From contig OZ244928.1 of assembly GCA_965221985.1 (NCBI GenBank), positions 1,240,001-1,304,000 on the forward strand: a stretch of DNA of 64,000 bases. The letters run 5' to 3'. A program made the translations under genes and the position numbers. The DNA comes from J054 sp965221985. GTDB lineage: Bacteria > Pseudomonadota > Gammaproteobacteria > Steroidobacterales > GCA-2729495. Positions 16,748-25,865 of this stretch are shown piece by piece. Each line of letters opens with the position of its first letter. Positions within the stretch are counted from its first letter, which is position 1. Below the pieces are notes generated by a model. That model saw nothing but the letters and a program-made list of their open reading frames with translations, had not been told where the DNA came from and made no database searches.

Positions 16748-17881
16748 TTAAATCGGTAATCCCCAGGCCGAGCGAATTTTCCTGCTCAGCTCTTGCTGAC
16801 CATGTTCATTGGCATAGGCAGTCAGCGCATCTTGGTAGTCTTCGGTATTGCCACTTGCGGCTCGTGTTATGGCCTTCTTAAGGCCATCTATTGAAAGATG
16901 CGGAAAACACAAACCCAGTGCCTCGGCTTTCGTGCGTTTGCCGATCACGCCGTGGTCCGAAGCGATGACGGGCCGACCGGCGGCTGCTGCCGCGGCTAAT
17001 AGTCCTGACGAGCCTTCGTGAAAACGATACGGTAACAATACCCAGTCGCAGGCGCGAAAGTACCAATCAATTTTTTCTTCAGCGATACGCTCGTTGTGCA
17101 ATATTGCGCGACCTTTATGCATCAAAGGCTTGAGAGCTTCCAGCTCGGCCGCGCCGGTGAGCCCAGCGCGCAATAGGATCATGTTTTCCTCGTCTGGCAG
17201 TTGCTCCCAGGCACCGCAGGCATCGGCCAGTCCCTTGCGTGGATTGGCTACGCCGAAGTGCAAGAAAATTTGGCTTTCTGGCGGCAGGTTCAGGCGCTCA
17301 CGCGCCTCCAGCTTTGGCATAGTAGGGCGACTGGGCCAGGGGTCTGGCAGTACCTGAATTGCAAGATTATCGCGTGGGGTAATTCTTTCTTTTAGGCTGT
17401 CGTCCAGCACAAATGCGCCCGAGAGCCAGGCCGGAACCTTGCGAAGGATTTGTTGATCTCGGTAGTGTCCGCGAGCTTGGCCGCTAACTAAGCGTCGGGG
17501 ATTCCAAAATGAGGCAGGTCGTCTCGGGTTCGGTAAATACCAAATTCCCCAAATCGGTTCGGCTAATTTTTGGCGTAGGTCGCCGCGAAACTTTTTCAAG
17601 ACGACGTCGGCGTAGGTCAACAGACTCAAGTCTGCATTTAAGGATTCAGCGCCTGACAGGGTATCTCGCCAAGATAGTTTATCGGTTCGCCAGGGCACGG
17701 GTCGCAGGATCAATTGCCCAGTTTCGGCAGCCTTGGAATTTCTCAAAACTTCATAAGCCGGAAAATCTGGAAAAGTGATCGTCAGGTTTTTAACACGGGG
17801 GAGTAAGGCGTCAATAAAAAATTTCAGCCACAAGGGACCGTGACCAAGCGGCAATGGTTCGATAATGTGAACGTGGCGCAT
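16748..17881 (-). CDS. GT4-like glycosyltransferase, downstream tandem copy
   Basis: About 377 residues of the GT-B fold. The C-terminal donor domain is visible in IFLHFGVANPRKGLADA, FRACDWVLLPYRFHEGSSGLLA and RPVIASDHGVIGKR. The N-terminus starts HVHIIEPLPLGHGPLWLKFF. The same segments occur in the gene immediately upstream, so the pair arose by tandem duplication. The frame is open to 17968, but ATG 17881 gives the N-terminus aligned with the paralogue and lies four bases after its stop. The sugar donor and acceptor are not identifiable. Confidence 0.85.
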   Translation of the reverse strand: MRHVHIIEPLPLGHGPLWLKFFIDALLPRVKNLTITFPDFPAYEVLRNSKAAETGQLILRPVPWRTDKLSWRDTLSGAESLNADLSLLTYADVVLKKFRGDLRQKLAEPIWGIWYLPNPRRPASFWNPRRLVSGQARGHYRDQQILRKVPAWLSGAFVLDDSLKERITPRDNLAIQVLPDPWPSRPTMPKLEARERLNLPPESQIFLHFGVANPRKGLADACGAWEQLPDEENMILLRAGLTGAAELEALKPLMHKGRAILHNERIAEEKIDWYFRACDWVLLPYRFHEGSSGLLAAAAAAGRPVIASDHGVIGKRTKAEALGLCFPHLSIDGLKKAITRAASGNTEDYQDALTAYANEHGQQELSRKIRSAWGLPI

Positions 17882-17885
17882 GATT

Positions 17886-19067
17886 CTAAGCCGTCTTTTC
17901 GGCCAAAAACTTCTGCCAGGCGGCATGCAGGGCGGCGGCGAAATGCTCAAAATCATGCGCTTGGGCATAGTCGCTTAGGCCGCTAGCGAAATTTTTTATT
18001 GGCGTGTTTGTCGCTTCGCGTACCGCGTCTCTAAGGCCGTCTACCGACAGATGTGGATACACCAACCCCAGATTCGACTCCTTGACCCGCCGGCCTATAA
18101 CGCCATAGTCGGATGCGATCACGGGCCGTTGTGCGCATGCGGCGCCGGCGAGCAGACCAGATGATCCGTCGTGCTTACGATAAGGCAGCAGGATCCAGTC
18201 GCAGGCGCGAAGATACAGATCGATTTCAGCATCGCTTATTCGCTCGTTTCGAACAATGGCATGGCCTTGCTTGCAAAGCGGCTCCAAGGATTCCATATGT
18301 TCCGCGTTAGTCGGGCCGACTCTAACTAGTACCGCCTGGTTTGAATGATCGAGCTCATGCCAGGCTGCTATCGCATCACCTAAACCTTTTCGCTGTGCAG
18401 CCACACCAAAATGCAGAAACAAGCACCGGTCAGTTGGTAGATTCAGCCTCTGCCGCGCTTGCCCTGCATCATGTGTGGGCGTGCTGGGCCAGGGATCAGG
18501 CAAGAGTTCCAATTTCACATGACGGCCCGCCGAGATTCGTTCCGCTTCTGAAGCGTCTAGAAGCCAAATTGCGTCCAGCCAGGCTGGGGGCTTACGCAAT
18601 GCCTGTTGTTCCCGATGTCGATTCCGGGCGCTGCGGCTGAAGAGTCGCCGAAGATCCCAGCCGCTTAACTCATGTCGCGGGGGTGGGTTGAACCATATTG
18701 CCCAGATCGGGCCGCCCGTATCGCGCCGCAGATCGTGCTGTGCTCGTTTTAGTAGCAAACCTATATCGCTGAACATGGTGAGGTCGGCACCCGTCTGCTT
18801 GGCCTGATCTAGGCTTGCCCGCCAAGCTTGTTTGCCTCTTCTCCAAGCATAAGGCCTTTTCTTGAGGTGAGTGTTGGCAGCGGCCTTGTTTTCGATCATG
18901 GGCCTGTAGTCGGCAGTATCTGGAAAGGACACCGTGAGTTGATCGGTGACTGGCAAGAAGGCATCCACCAGGTATGCAAGCCAGGCAGGCCCGTGGCCCA
19001 AATTGGGTGCCGGCTCTATCAGGTGCAAATGGCCTTGCCGCGCCGACGGTCGTTGCTGGACGCTCAT
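17886..19067 (-). CDS. GT4-like glycosyltransferase, upstream tandem copy
   Basis: A 393-residue GT-B enzyme, first gene of the leftward pair. It matches its downstream neighbour along its length: LHLIEPAPNLGHGPAWLAYL, LLPDPWPSTP, LFLHFGVAAQRKGLGDA, LRACDWILLPYRKHDGSSGL and RPVIASDYGVIGRR. The copies have diverged strongly outside these motifs, so the duplication is old and they may act on successive sugars. The ATG at 19067 leaves about 13 residues before the conserved LHLIEP strand. A 297-base gap to the divergent GT2 gene has only short, unconvincing frames. Confidence 0.85.
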   Translation of the reverse strand: MSVQQRPSARQGHLHLIEPAPNLGHGPAWLAYLVDAFLPVTDQLTVSFPDTADYRPMIENKAAANTHLKKRPYAWRRGKQAWRASLDQAKQTGADLTMFSDIGLLLKRAQHDLRRDTGGPIWAIWFNPPPRHELSGWDLRRLFSRSARNRHREQQALRKPPAWLDAIWLLDASEAERISAGRHVKLELLPDPWPSTPTHDAGQARQRLNLPTDRCLFLHFGVAAQRKGLGDAIAAWHELDHSNQAVLVRVGPTNAEHMESLEPLCKQGHAIVRNERISDAEIDLYLRACDWILLPYRKHDGSSGLLAGAACAQRPVIASDYGVIGRRVKESNLGLVYPHLSVDGLRDAVREATNTPIKNFASGLSDYAQAHDFEHFAAALHAAWQKFLAEKTA

Positions 19068-19364
19068 CGCTTATCTAAGTCGACCTGGAGTGCTTGCGGT
19101 AGGCCACAAGCTAACCCGCATTGCTGAATGTGGCCTGTGCACGCCTTTGCTATGCGTATCCCTGTGTCAGTGGTCATTCTTTTCACAAGCAAACTATTTA
19201 ACGGAGTATGCCTGTTCTGGCGGCCGGAGCAGGGCACGAGCATAGCGCAATCATGCGTGCCGGATACGGATTTCGGCGCGCTTTGGATTCGTCAGCTTAC
19301 GCCTGCCAAAGCGTCGCGCGTCGTGGCACTATTGCTGACGCCTTGAGCGCGACCGGAGATCATC

Positions 19365-20132
19365 ATGCCATTGCAGAACATTGCTGCTGCCATCATTACA
19401 AAGAACGCCGCGGGCACTTTGGCTGCCACCTTGGAGAGTTTGCGCGATTTTCCAGAGGTTGTAATTTACGACAATGGCTCAACGGACGAGACTCTGGAAC
19501 TCGCTCGAAGTTACGATAATGTCAGTCTTTCGACAGGTGAGTTTCTTGGGTTTGGTAGGACTTTCAATCATGCCGCCGAATTGGCTACCAGGGACTGGGT
19601 TTTTACCATTGATGCTGATGAGGCCATCAGTGCCGAGCTCTTGAGCGCCATTGATGCGGCGGATCTCTCCAATTCCCAGCTCGCTTATGAAGTTCTAAGG
19701 GACAACTATCTGATGGGTCAGCACGTAAAACATGCGGGTTGGGCACGCGATTGGCTGTTGCGGCTTTATAATCGTAAAGTCTATCGGCATTCAGAAGACG
19801 ATGTGCATCCGCGAATCTACGTTCCAGAGGGGGGGCGTGTACAACGTCTTAGGGGGTCGCTGCAGCACGATGCGGTGCAGGAACTGAGCCAATTCTTGGA
19901 TAAGACGAATCACTATACCGAACTGCGCCGGCATAGCATGAATAAAACCTATCCGCCGATCGTGATCTTTTTTCGAGCGTTCTGGGCCTTTATTAAGGCC
20001 TACTTCATTCAGGGCGGCTTCCTCGATGGTTGGCGTGGTTTAGTTATTGGCGTTTCTAATTTTAATGGTACGTTTTTTAAGTACATGAAGATTTATGCCG
20101 ACAAAGCAACGGGTCGTGCAGCTGGCAAATAG
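19365..20132 (+). CDS. Family 2 glycosyltransferase, LPS-core type
   Basis: A 255-residue GT2 enzyme. It begins with IAAAIITKNAAGTLAATLESL and VVIYDNGSTDETLELA, has the DADE metal motif in FTIDADEAISAELL, and carries GWARDWLLRLYNRKVYRH followed by VHPRIYVPEGG. The C-terminal segment FFRAFWAFIKAYFIQGGFLDG is a hydrophobic membrane-associated helix seen in the WaaE/KdtX-like beta-glucosyltransferases of lipopolysaccharide core synthesis. That assignment rests on resemblance, so I give no symbol. The ATG has GGAGATCATC just upstream. The next gene, a GT4, begins 130 bases later. Confidence 0.87.
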   Translation: MPLQNIAAAIITKNAAGTLAATLESLRDFPEVVIYDNGSTDETLELARSYDNVSLSTGEFLGFGRTFNHAAELATRDWVFTIDADEAISAELLSAIDAADLSNSQLAYEVLRDNYLMGQHVKHAGWARDWLLRLYNRKVYRHSEDDVHPRIYVPEGGRVQRLRGSLQHDAVQELSQFLDKTNHYTELRRHSMNKTYPPIVIFFRAFWAFIKAYFIQGGFLDGWRGLVIGVSNFNGTFFKYMKIYADKATGRAAGK

Positions 20133-20262
20133 CTTAAGTCCGATGGCCGCTAGCTTGCGCGCTTTGGGGCAAAGTTCCTTCGAGCCCGTGCAGGGCTTAC
20201 AGCAGATTTCCGTGATGAGCCGCGAATTGTCTTCTAGTAATGATGAAGGCTGATCGACGCTA

Positions 20263-21384
20263 ATGAATGTAATCATCGGGGTTCGCCGGCTTAAAGGAAT
20301 GTCCGGCATGTCCGCGCTGCTGCTCAATCAAATTCGTGCCATCGCCGGCAAGACCTCAAGCATTACTGTCTGTGGCGAAAAGCTGGATGTTGATGCGATT
20401 CGCGCCGCCGGCGGCGACACGTATCGCCTAAAGCGCTGGCCCGGGCCCCGGCTTTGGTCGCGGCGGCAATTCTCCCGGCGGGTGATGGCCTTGGCGAATC
20501 GCCAGGGTTCTAGCTATGTCATTGGCCATGGCGATCTCTTGCGACAAGACGCCTTATTCATTCATAACTTAGTGGAGCGCGAGGCAGAACTGCTCGACGA
20601 TCGAATGAGTTCTCACGCCCCAGCCGCGATTCAATTTCACCGTGAGTTGTTCCGCAGGCGCGAGTTTAAAGTTTTGATCGCGCCGTCTGAATTGGCGCGC
20701 AAAGATTTGGTCCGGCGATACGGTTTGACGCCGGAGAAAGTGTGCGTGGCTTATCCAGGTTTTGATCCCGCCAAATTCAATCGAGACAACAGGGTAAGAC
20801 AAAGACACAGGATCCGCAGTGAGCTTGGCTTAGACAACTACTTTGTTGTTGCGTTTGTTACCTCCGGCAATTTTCCCTTACGCGGTGCGGATATACTTCG
20901 CGATACGCTACTTGAGTTGCCCATGGGAATTCGGGACGACTTGAAGGTTTTGGTAGTGGGTGCGATCCACAATACGCGCAAACTGCAGGCGGATTTTGCG
21001 GCGGTAGGACTTGATAAATTGCTGGTGATTCAAGCTAAGATTTCCGCGGTTGAGAATTATTACCACGCCGCGGACCTGCTTTTTCATCCCGCGCGCCTGG
21101 AGACTTTTGGCTTGGTAGTTTTGGAGGCTGCGGCATGCGGCACACCGGTTCTGACCTCGCGGGCCGTGGGTGCGGCGGAGCTGCTTAGCGATGCGGGTAC
21201 AGACGCGGCTGAGCCAAACGCCGAGATTTTCGCCGCGCGCTTGAAAGATTTAATGCTGGATCCACCCGCTTTAGAGATCTTGAGTGCCGGCCAATTGGCG
21301 GATGTACAAGCTAAGGATTGGCAGGCTTACCATCGGCAATGGCAGGCAATTCTGCACCGGCATGGCCTAGCCTTAAGGCACTGA
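20263..21384 (+). CDS. Family 4 glycosyltransferase
   Basis: A 373-residue GT-B glycosyltransferase. The acceptor domain starts MNVIIGVRRLKGMSGMSALL. The hinge and donor domain include VLIAPSELARKDLVRRYGL, VCVAYPGFDPAKF, FVTSGNFPLRGADILRD, ENYYHAADLLFHPARLETFG and LVVLEAAACGTPVLTSRAVG, the E-x7-E region that binds the sugar nucleotide. It probably adds a hexose or heptose to LPS core or a capsule. It is on the same strand as the GT2 gene 130 bases upstream, so cotranscription is likely. Confidence 0.88.
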   Translation: MNVIIGVRRLKGMSGMSALLLNQIRAIAGKTSSITVCGEKLDVDAIRAAGGDTYRLKRWPGPRLWSRRQFSRRVMALANRQGSSYVIGHGDLLRQDALFIHNLVEREAELLDDRMSSHAPAAIQFHRELFRRREFKVLIAPSELARKDLVRRYGLTPEKVCVAYPGFDPAKFNRDNRVRQRHRIRSELGLDNYFVVAFVTSGNFPLRGADILRDTLLELPMGIRDDLKVLVVGAIHNTRKLQADFAAVGLDKLLVIQAKISAVENYYHAADLLFHPARLETFGLVVLEAAACGTPVLTSRAVGAAELLSDAGTDAAEPNAEIFAARLKDLMLDPPALEILSAGQLADVQAKDWQAYHRQWQAILHRHGLALRH

Positions 21385-21481
21385 GAGATTTTTTTAGCAG
21401 ATGATGTGCGCCAGCCGCTCCCAGTTCTAGCTCGTCCCGTGTTGTTATTGGCAAATTTTTGAAACTGTTATTTTGGTGGCG

Positions 21482-21664
21482 ATGAAATCCAACAGCGTTC
21501 AATCTCCATGCGTCAACATCTGCACGCTAGATGAAGACTCCGGTTATTGTCGCGGTTGCTTTCGAACCCTTGATGAAATTGCTAATTGGCTGACCATCGA
21601 TGCTCAGGATCGGCTCATGTTGCTCGATGAGTTAGAGCGGCGGCGCGCGGATGTCGCTTCTTGA
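21482..21664 (+). CDS. DUF1289-family small cysteine protein
   Basis: A 60-residue protein of the DUF1289 family. The signature is QSPCVNICTLDEDSGYCRGCFRTLDEI, with cysteines spaced C-x3-C-x8-C-x2-C, suggesting a zinc or iron-sulfur site, followed by W and an Arg-rich end (LERRRADVAS). The biochemical role of the family is unknown; in proteobacteria it is often near metabolic genes. The frame opens at TTG 21473, but ATG 21482 with GGTGG upstream is preferred. It converges with the GT4 gene at 21720. Confidence 0.85.
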   Translation: MKSNSVQSPCVNICTLDEDSGYCRGCFRTLDEIANWLTIDAQDRLMLLDELERRRADVAS

Positions 21665-21719
21665 TAATTTGCTATGTCGATCAGAATTGAAGCTTCGTGC
21701 TTGAATAAATCATCCACCC

Positions 21720-22805
21720 CTAAGAAACTAAATCACCAAAGACCTCTAGATGGCGATCGATGGAAGTCTGGAGATTGAACTCGCTAATTAGGCGTTGCTT
21801 GGAGGCGGCACCCATTTTCTTCGCGCTTTGGGGATCCGCGGCCAATTCTTGCATGGCTATGGCCAAGGCGGCTGCGTTCCCGGTCTCCACAATGAGACCC
21901 GTCTTGTTCGCTTCGACGAGTTCCGGGCTTCCGCCGGTGCGTGTCACGATGGGGGGCAGTCCTAGGGCCATGGCTTCGATGACAGTTTTTGGCAGACCTT
22001 CGCGACGAATGGCGGGTAGAACAGCGGCTTGGGAAGCGGCGACCAAATTCAAGACATCCTCGCGATGTCCAAAGCGATGAATGCGGTGGTGCAGCGGGTT
22101 GCCGTTAAGCAACTGGCCGACTTCTTCACTGTCCATGCCGCCGCCGATCAGCAATAGGCGAATCGATGTTTCCCTGGGCAACTGAGCCATGGCTTGAATT
22201 AGCACCGGTACACCTTTCCGCGGCCGATTGTTCGCGACACAAGCAATGACAAAATCTTTAGCGGGTATGCCAAGCTCCTGAAGATTCGCCGGCGTAATTT
22301 GTGCATACCAGTTGATGTCGTGACCCTTATAGATAGTGACGGCCTTGTCGGGATCCCAAAGTTGCTTGCGTAAACTCTCCCGCACCGCGTCGGCGACGCA
22401 GATAATCCGGTCTACGCGGGGGTGCATATGGGTCAGATAGGCGAAGGGGTCATAGCGGGACACATTGCCGACTTGACCGCGGTAGGTGACATTTTTCACT
22501 GGCAAGCCCCGCGCGGCACGCAGTCCAGTAGCGATTGCCGGATTATTGAACAAGTACTGCAAATCATAGCCACCACGACGCAGGACATCGCCGATACGCT
22601 TGATGGCTTCACCGGAAAATTTTGTAGGTGGCAAGTAATCGTGAATCAGAATTCCGGCGTCGGCCATTTTCTCGGCATAAGGACAAGCGCGCGGCGTCAT
22701 GACCTCCACGTCCACGCCTCGTTGCTTAAGTCCGATCACCATTTCCGCTTCGGGCCTCACGTTGTGCACGGTGATATCGTAGTTGCTTATTACCAGCAGT
22801 TTCAC
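21720..22805 (-). CDS. Family 4 glycosyltransferase
   Basis: About 361 residues of GT-B fold. The N-terminus reads VKLLVISNYDITVHNVRPEA. Later come RIICVADAVRESLRKQLW, FVIACVANNRPRKGVPVL, LLLIGGGMDSEEV, VAASQAAVLPAIRREGLPK and TVIEAMALGLPPIVTRTGGS, with the paired acidic residues of GT4 enzymes and the PELVEANKTGLIV C-terminal module. GTG 22805 puts the first beta strand at the N-terminus; ATG 22832 would add nine residues and cannot be excluded. It faces away from the CtlX gene, with about 110 bases between starts. It probably belongs to the same glycan region. Confidence 0.87.
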   Translation of the reverse strand: MKLLVISNYDITVHNVRPEAEMVIGLKQRGVDVEVMTPRACPYAEKMADAGILIHDYLPPTKFSGEAIKRIGDVLRRGGYDLQYLFNNPAIATGLRAARGLPVKNVTYRGQVGNVSRYDPFAYLTHMHPRVDRIICVADAVRESLRKQLWDPDKAVTIYKGHDINWYAQITPANLQELGIPAKDFVIACVANNRPRKGVPVLIQAMAQLPRETSIRLLLIGGGMDSEEVGQLLNGNPLHHRIHRFGHREDVLNLVAASQAAVLPAIRREGLPKTVIEAMALGLPPIVTRTGGSPELVEANKTGLIVETGNAAALAIAMQELAADPQSAKKMGAASKQRLISEFNLQTSIDRHLEVFGDLVS

Positions 22806-22913
22806 GATCTTTGTTGAGCTCCTGCAAACCATCGGACACTATATACGATAGATTCAGCGCGGCGAATATCGCCAGAGAGTATCGTTTGAAGCCCTCGGAA
22901 AGAGCCAAGTCGC

Positions 22914-23858
22914 ATGATAAATCCGCAAACAGCGTCTAGGGTGCTAATGATTGCGCCAGCAAACTTCCTGGCGAATCCTCAAACCGCATTGAGTAATGCC
23001 TTTCAAGAAGTGCAGCCTTCCAAGTCGGTTAGTGAAAAGGCTCGACGTGAGTGCGTGGATATGGCCGATAGTCTGCGCGCCGCGGGTGTCGAAGTTCTGC
23101 TGTTCGAAGACACGGCACAGCCCGTGAAGCCGGATGCGGTATTTCCCAACAATTGGTTTTCCACCCATGCGGATGGCCAGCTATTGCTTTATCCCATGGC
23201 TGTCGACAATCGACGGCCGGAGCGGCGGATCGATATTGTTAGTGCATTGTCGGATGACTACGCCTTGCTCGTGAAAAAGGTCACCGATTTTTCAGGCTGG
23301 GAGTCCAAACAGCAGTTCGTTGAAGGCACAGGCAGTTTGGTTTTCGACCACCTCAGCCGGACTGCCTACGCGGCTTGGTCAGGGCGCACAACACCCGCGG
23401 TGACACAGGCTGTGGCGAATCACCTGGGATATCGCCTGGTGGGCTTCGATACCTCAGGCCCCCGCAGTCGGCCCGTTTATCACAGCAATGTCATGCTCAG
23501 TATTGGCAATGAATTTATTGTTGTTTGCGCACAGGCTATTGTGGCGGCTCAACGCCGCGAAATTCTTGCTGAGTTGGCAGCTACTGGGCGCCAAATTATC
23601 GAGATTAGCGTGGAGCAAATGCAGGGTTTTGCCGGCAATTTGCTGGAACTGGCCGCAGCCGACGGTCCTATCATCGCATTGTCTAGGACCGCGCTAGATG
23701 TTCTTGACAACCGCCAGCTGAGCGATTTGTCTCGCCATGGTTTGCTGCTGCCTATGAAAGTTTCCGAAGTAGAGCGCGGTGGGGGTAGTGTTCGTTGCAT
23801 GTTGGCGGAGATATTCCTTCCGCTGGCGACTGCCGTTAATCAGTCCGCAATTTCTTGA
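22914..23858 (+). CDS. ctlX: CtlX-type guanidino-group hydrolase
   Basis: A 314-residue member of the amidinotransferase / arginine deiminase fold, closest to CtlX (citrulline utilisation hydrolase). Supporting segments: MIAPANFLANPQTALSNAFQ, DAVFPNNWFSTHADGQLLLYPM, FVEGTGSLVFDH and the catalytic C295 in GGGSVRCMLAEIFLP. Enzymes of this fold attack guanidino or ureido carbons through a Cys-thioester. The exact substrate, citrulline or a relative, is inferred from family resemblance only. The ATG is 22 bases upstream of the M61 peptidase frame's own gap, and both genes face right, so cotranscription is possible. Confidence 0.82.
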   Translation: MINPQTASRVLMIAPANFLANPQTALSNAFQEVQPSKSVSEKARRECVDMADSLRAAGVEVLLFEDTAQPVKPDAVFPNNWFSTHADGQLLLYPMAVDNRRPERRIDIVSALSDDYALLVKKVTDFSGWESKQQFVEGTGSLVFDHLSRTAYAAWSGRTTPAVTQAVANHLGYRLVGFDTSGPRSRPVYHSNVMLSIGNEFIVVCAQAIVAAQRREILAELAATGRQIIEISVEQMQGFAGNLLELAAADGPIIALSRTALDVLDNRQLSDLSRHGLLLPMKVSEVERGGGSVRCMLAEIFLPLATAVNQSAIS

Positions 23859-23879
23859 CAGCCGTTGCGTTTTCTCTAG

Positions 23880-25721
23880 GTGAGCAAGGCTAGAATTCCG
23901 ATTATGGATATTTCGATAACCGACGCGGCCGTGATTTATCACGTTAGTCCTAGTGATCTGAACGGGCACATCTATACCGTCACTTGCCGAATTGCAAAGC
24001 CTGATCCCGCCGGCCAGCGACTTAGTCTGCCCGTCTGGGCGCCAGGAAGTTATCTGCTACGCGAATTCTCGCGCCATGTCCTTTCTCTGACCGCGACGGA
24101 CGACGATGGCGAAGTTAGCCTGCGCAAATTGGACAAAGCCAAATGGCAAGCGGAACCAACGCGTGGCGCCTTGGTGTTCCGCGCGGAAATATATGCAAAC
24201 GATTTGTCGGTGCGCGGTGCCTTCTTGGATCGTGGCCATGGGTTCATCAACGGCGTGTGTTTGTTCTTGCGCGCCGAGGGGCTGGCAGATCAAACTTGCG
24301 CCTTGCAGCTGGATGCGCCAGGCGGGGTTAGCGATTGGAAGCTTGCGACGGCTATGCGTCGCACCAGTGGCGCGGAGCATGAGTTCGGAGCGTTTGAAGC
24401 GGCGAGCTATGATGAGCTGGTTGATCAGCCAATTTTGATGGGTCCGCTGATCACCGAATCCTTCGAAGTCCTAGGCGTGCCACACGAGTTCGCTTTGGTA
24501 GGCTGCGATGACGTCGATGTCAAGCGCATAACGCAAGACATTCGCAAGATTTGTCGGGGCCACGCTAACTTGTTCGGCGGTGAACTGCCGATGCAGCGCT
24601 ATGTATTTCTAACGACGGCTCTAAATAAGGGCTATGGCGGTTTAGAGCATAGCGATTCAACGGCGCTAATATGTTGCCGGTCAGATCTGCCGCGCATTGG
24701 TGAAGCAGGACAAAAATCCGGCTATCGAAAATTTTTGGGTTTGTGTAGCCACGAATATTTTCATTTGTGGAACGTTAAACGTATTCGTCCAAAGGGACTT
24801 CAGCCCTACGATTTCGAACGCGAAAACTACACGCGGCAACTTTGGCTGTTTGAGGGAATTACGGCTTATTACGATGATTTGATGTTGGTGCGCAGCGGCC
24901 TGATATCGCCGACAAATTATTTGGAGCTCTTAGGCCGTTCATTCACGCGTGTCTATCGTAGTGTCGGCAGGCGCAAGCAGACACTTGAAGATGCAAGTTT
25001 CGATGCTTGGATAAAATTTTATCGTCAGGATGAGAATGCGCCCAACGCATTGGTTAGCTATTACACCAAGGGTGCCATGGTTGCCTTGGCCTTGGATCTA
25101 GAATTGCGCCTGCGCAGCGATGGGAAGCTTTGCTTGGATGACGTCATGCTCGCTTTCTGGAAGGAATATGGGCAAGCTGCTGAAGGCGTTCCGCAGGGCG
25201 CGTTTGAACGTTTGGCTGAAGAGGTCTCTGGCCTGCGCCTAGAGGAATTCTTTGAGCAGAATTTACGTGGCACGGTCGATCCACCCGTTGGTATTTTGCT
25301 GGCCCAGTTCGGCGTGCGTCTCAGCTTAAGGGCGGCTGAAACATTAATCGATCAGGGCGGCACCGCTGGTGTCCGCGAGGATCGTCCCTTGCCTTGGCTC
25401 GGTATAAAAACGCGCATTGACTCAGGTCGAGTCGTGGTCGCCAATGTGTTAATCGATGGGCCGGCCGCCGAGGCGGGCGTGTCGGCTAAGGATGAGTTGC
25501 TCGCACTCAAAGGTTTACGAATTACTCCAGAGAATTTTCAGAATCTAATGGATACGCTTACCCTTGGCGAACCCGTAGCGTTGGATATTTTTCGGCGCGA
25601 CGATTTGCATCGCATGAATATTGTGCCAACACGACCACCTCGGGACACGGCTTACCTGAGTTTGGAGCCTGAGAGTGATGTAGAAAGTCTGGCCCGGCAA
25701 GCTGCCTGGCTTGGGGTTTGA
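23880..25721 (+). CDS. M61-family glycyl aminopeptidase with PDZ domain
   Basis: A 613-residue zinc metallopeptidase of family M61. The catalytic HEYFH (residues 291-295) lies in LCSHEYFHLWNVKRIRP, and the third ligand Glu is likely in LFEGITAYYDDL. The N-terminal domain is beta-rich (SLPVWAPGSYLLREFSRHV). A PDZ module occupies about 500-590 (PWLGIKTRIDSGRVVVANVL, then GPAAEAGVSAKDELL). M61 enzymes cleave N-terminal Gly and Ala with broad specificity. No signal peptide is visible, so it may be cytoplasmic. The start is GTG 23880 or ATG 23904; both lack a good ribosome site. Followed by a 144-base gap carrying the plsY promoter. Confidence 0.9.
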   Translation: MSKARIPIMDISITDAAVIYHVSPSDLNGHIYTVTCRIAKPDPAGQRLSLPVWAPGSYLLREFSRHVLSLTATDDDGEVSLRKLDKAKWQAEPTRGALVFRAEIYANDLSVRGAFLDRGHGFINGVCLFLRAEGLADQTCALQLDAPGGVSDWKLATAMRRTSGAEHEFGAFEAASYDELVDQPILMGPLITESFEVLGVPHEFALVGCDDVDVKRITQDIRKICRGHANLFGGELPMQRYVFLTTALNKGYGGLEHSDSTALICCRSDLPRIGEAGQKSGYRKFLGLCSHEYFHLWNVKRIRPKGLQPYDFERENYTRQLWLFEGITAYYDDLMLVRSGLISPTNYLELLGRSFTRVYRSVGRRKQTLEDASFDAWIKFYRQDENAPNALVSYYTKGAMVALALDLELRLRSDGKLCLDDVMLAFWKEYGQAAEGVPQGAFERLAEEVSGLRLEEFFEQNLRGTVDPPVGILLAQFGVRLSLRAAETLIDQGGTAGVREDRPLPWLGIKTRIDSGRVVVANVLIDGPAAEAGVSAKDELLALKGLRITPENFQNLMDTLTLGEPVALDIFRRDDLHRMNIVPTRPPRDTAYLSLEPESDVESLARQAAWLGV

Positions 25722-25829
25722 TGTCAATCGGCTCAAGCGCGGATCCTGGTTTCGCGGAATTTGTGTCTGACTGATTGAGCCGGTCGGCAGGGTTCGAGCT
25801 TGTCTTCTTCGGAGCAAGGTTTCCGCCGA

Positions 25830-25838
25830 TGCTAGAAT
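25830..25838 (+). promoter_or_regulatory. Extended -10 promoter element for plsY operon
   Basis: TGC-TAGAAT is an extended -10 (TGn plus five of six matches to TATAAT), ending 27 bases before the plsY start. No strong -35 is seen, consistent with an extended -10 promoter. Confidence 0.5.
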
Positions 25839-25865
25839 GCGATCCTTGCTTCTCGCGGTTGCGCC

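Noticed and set aside
19128..19364. Short plus-strand frames between the GT4 pair and the GT2 gene
   Set aside because: Several overlapping frames, none with a ribosome site or recognisable protein features; treated as intergenic.
25722..25829. Possible RNA gene before plsY
   Set aside because: No cloverleaf, hairpin with T run or known leader motif; only the promoter element is supported.
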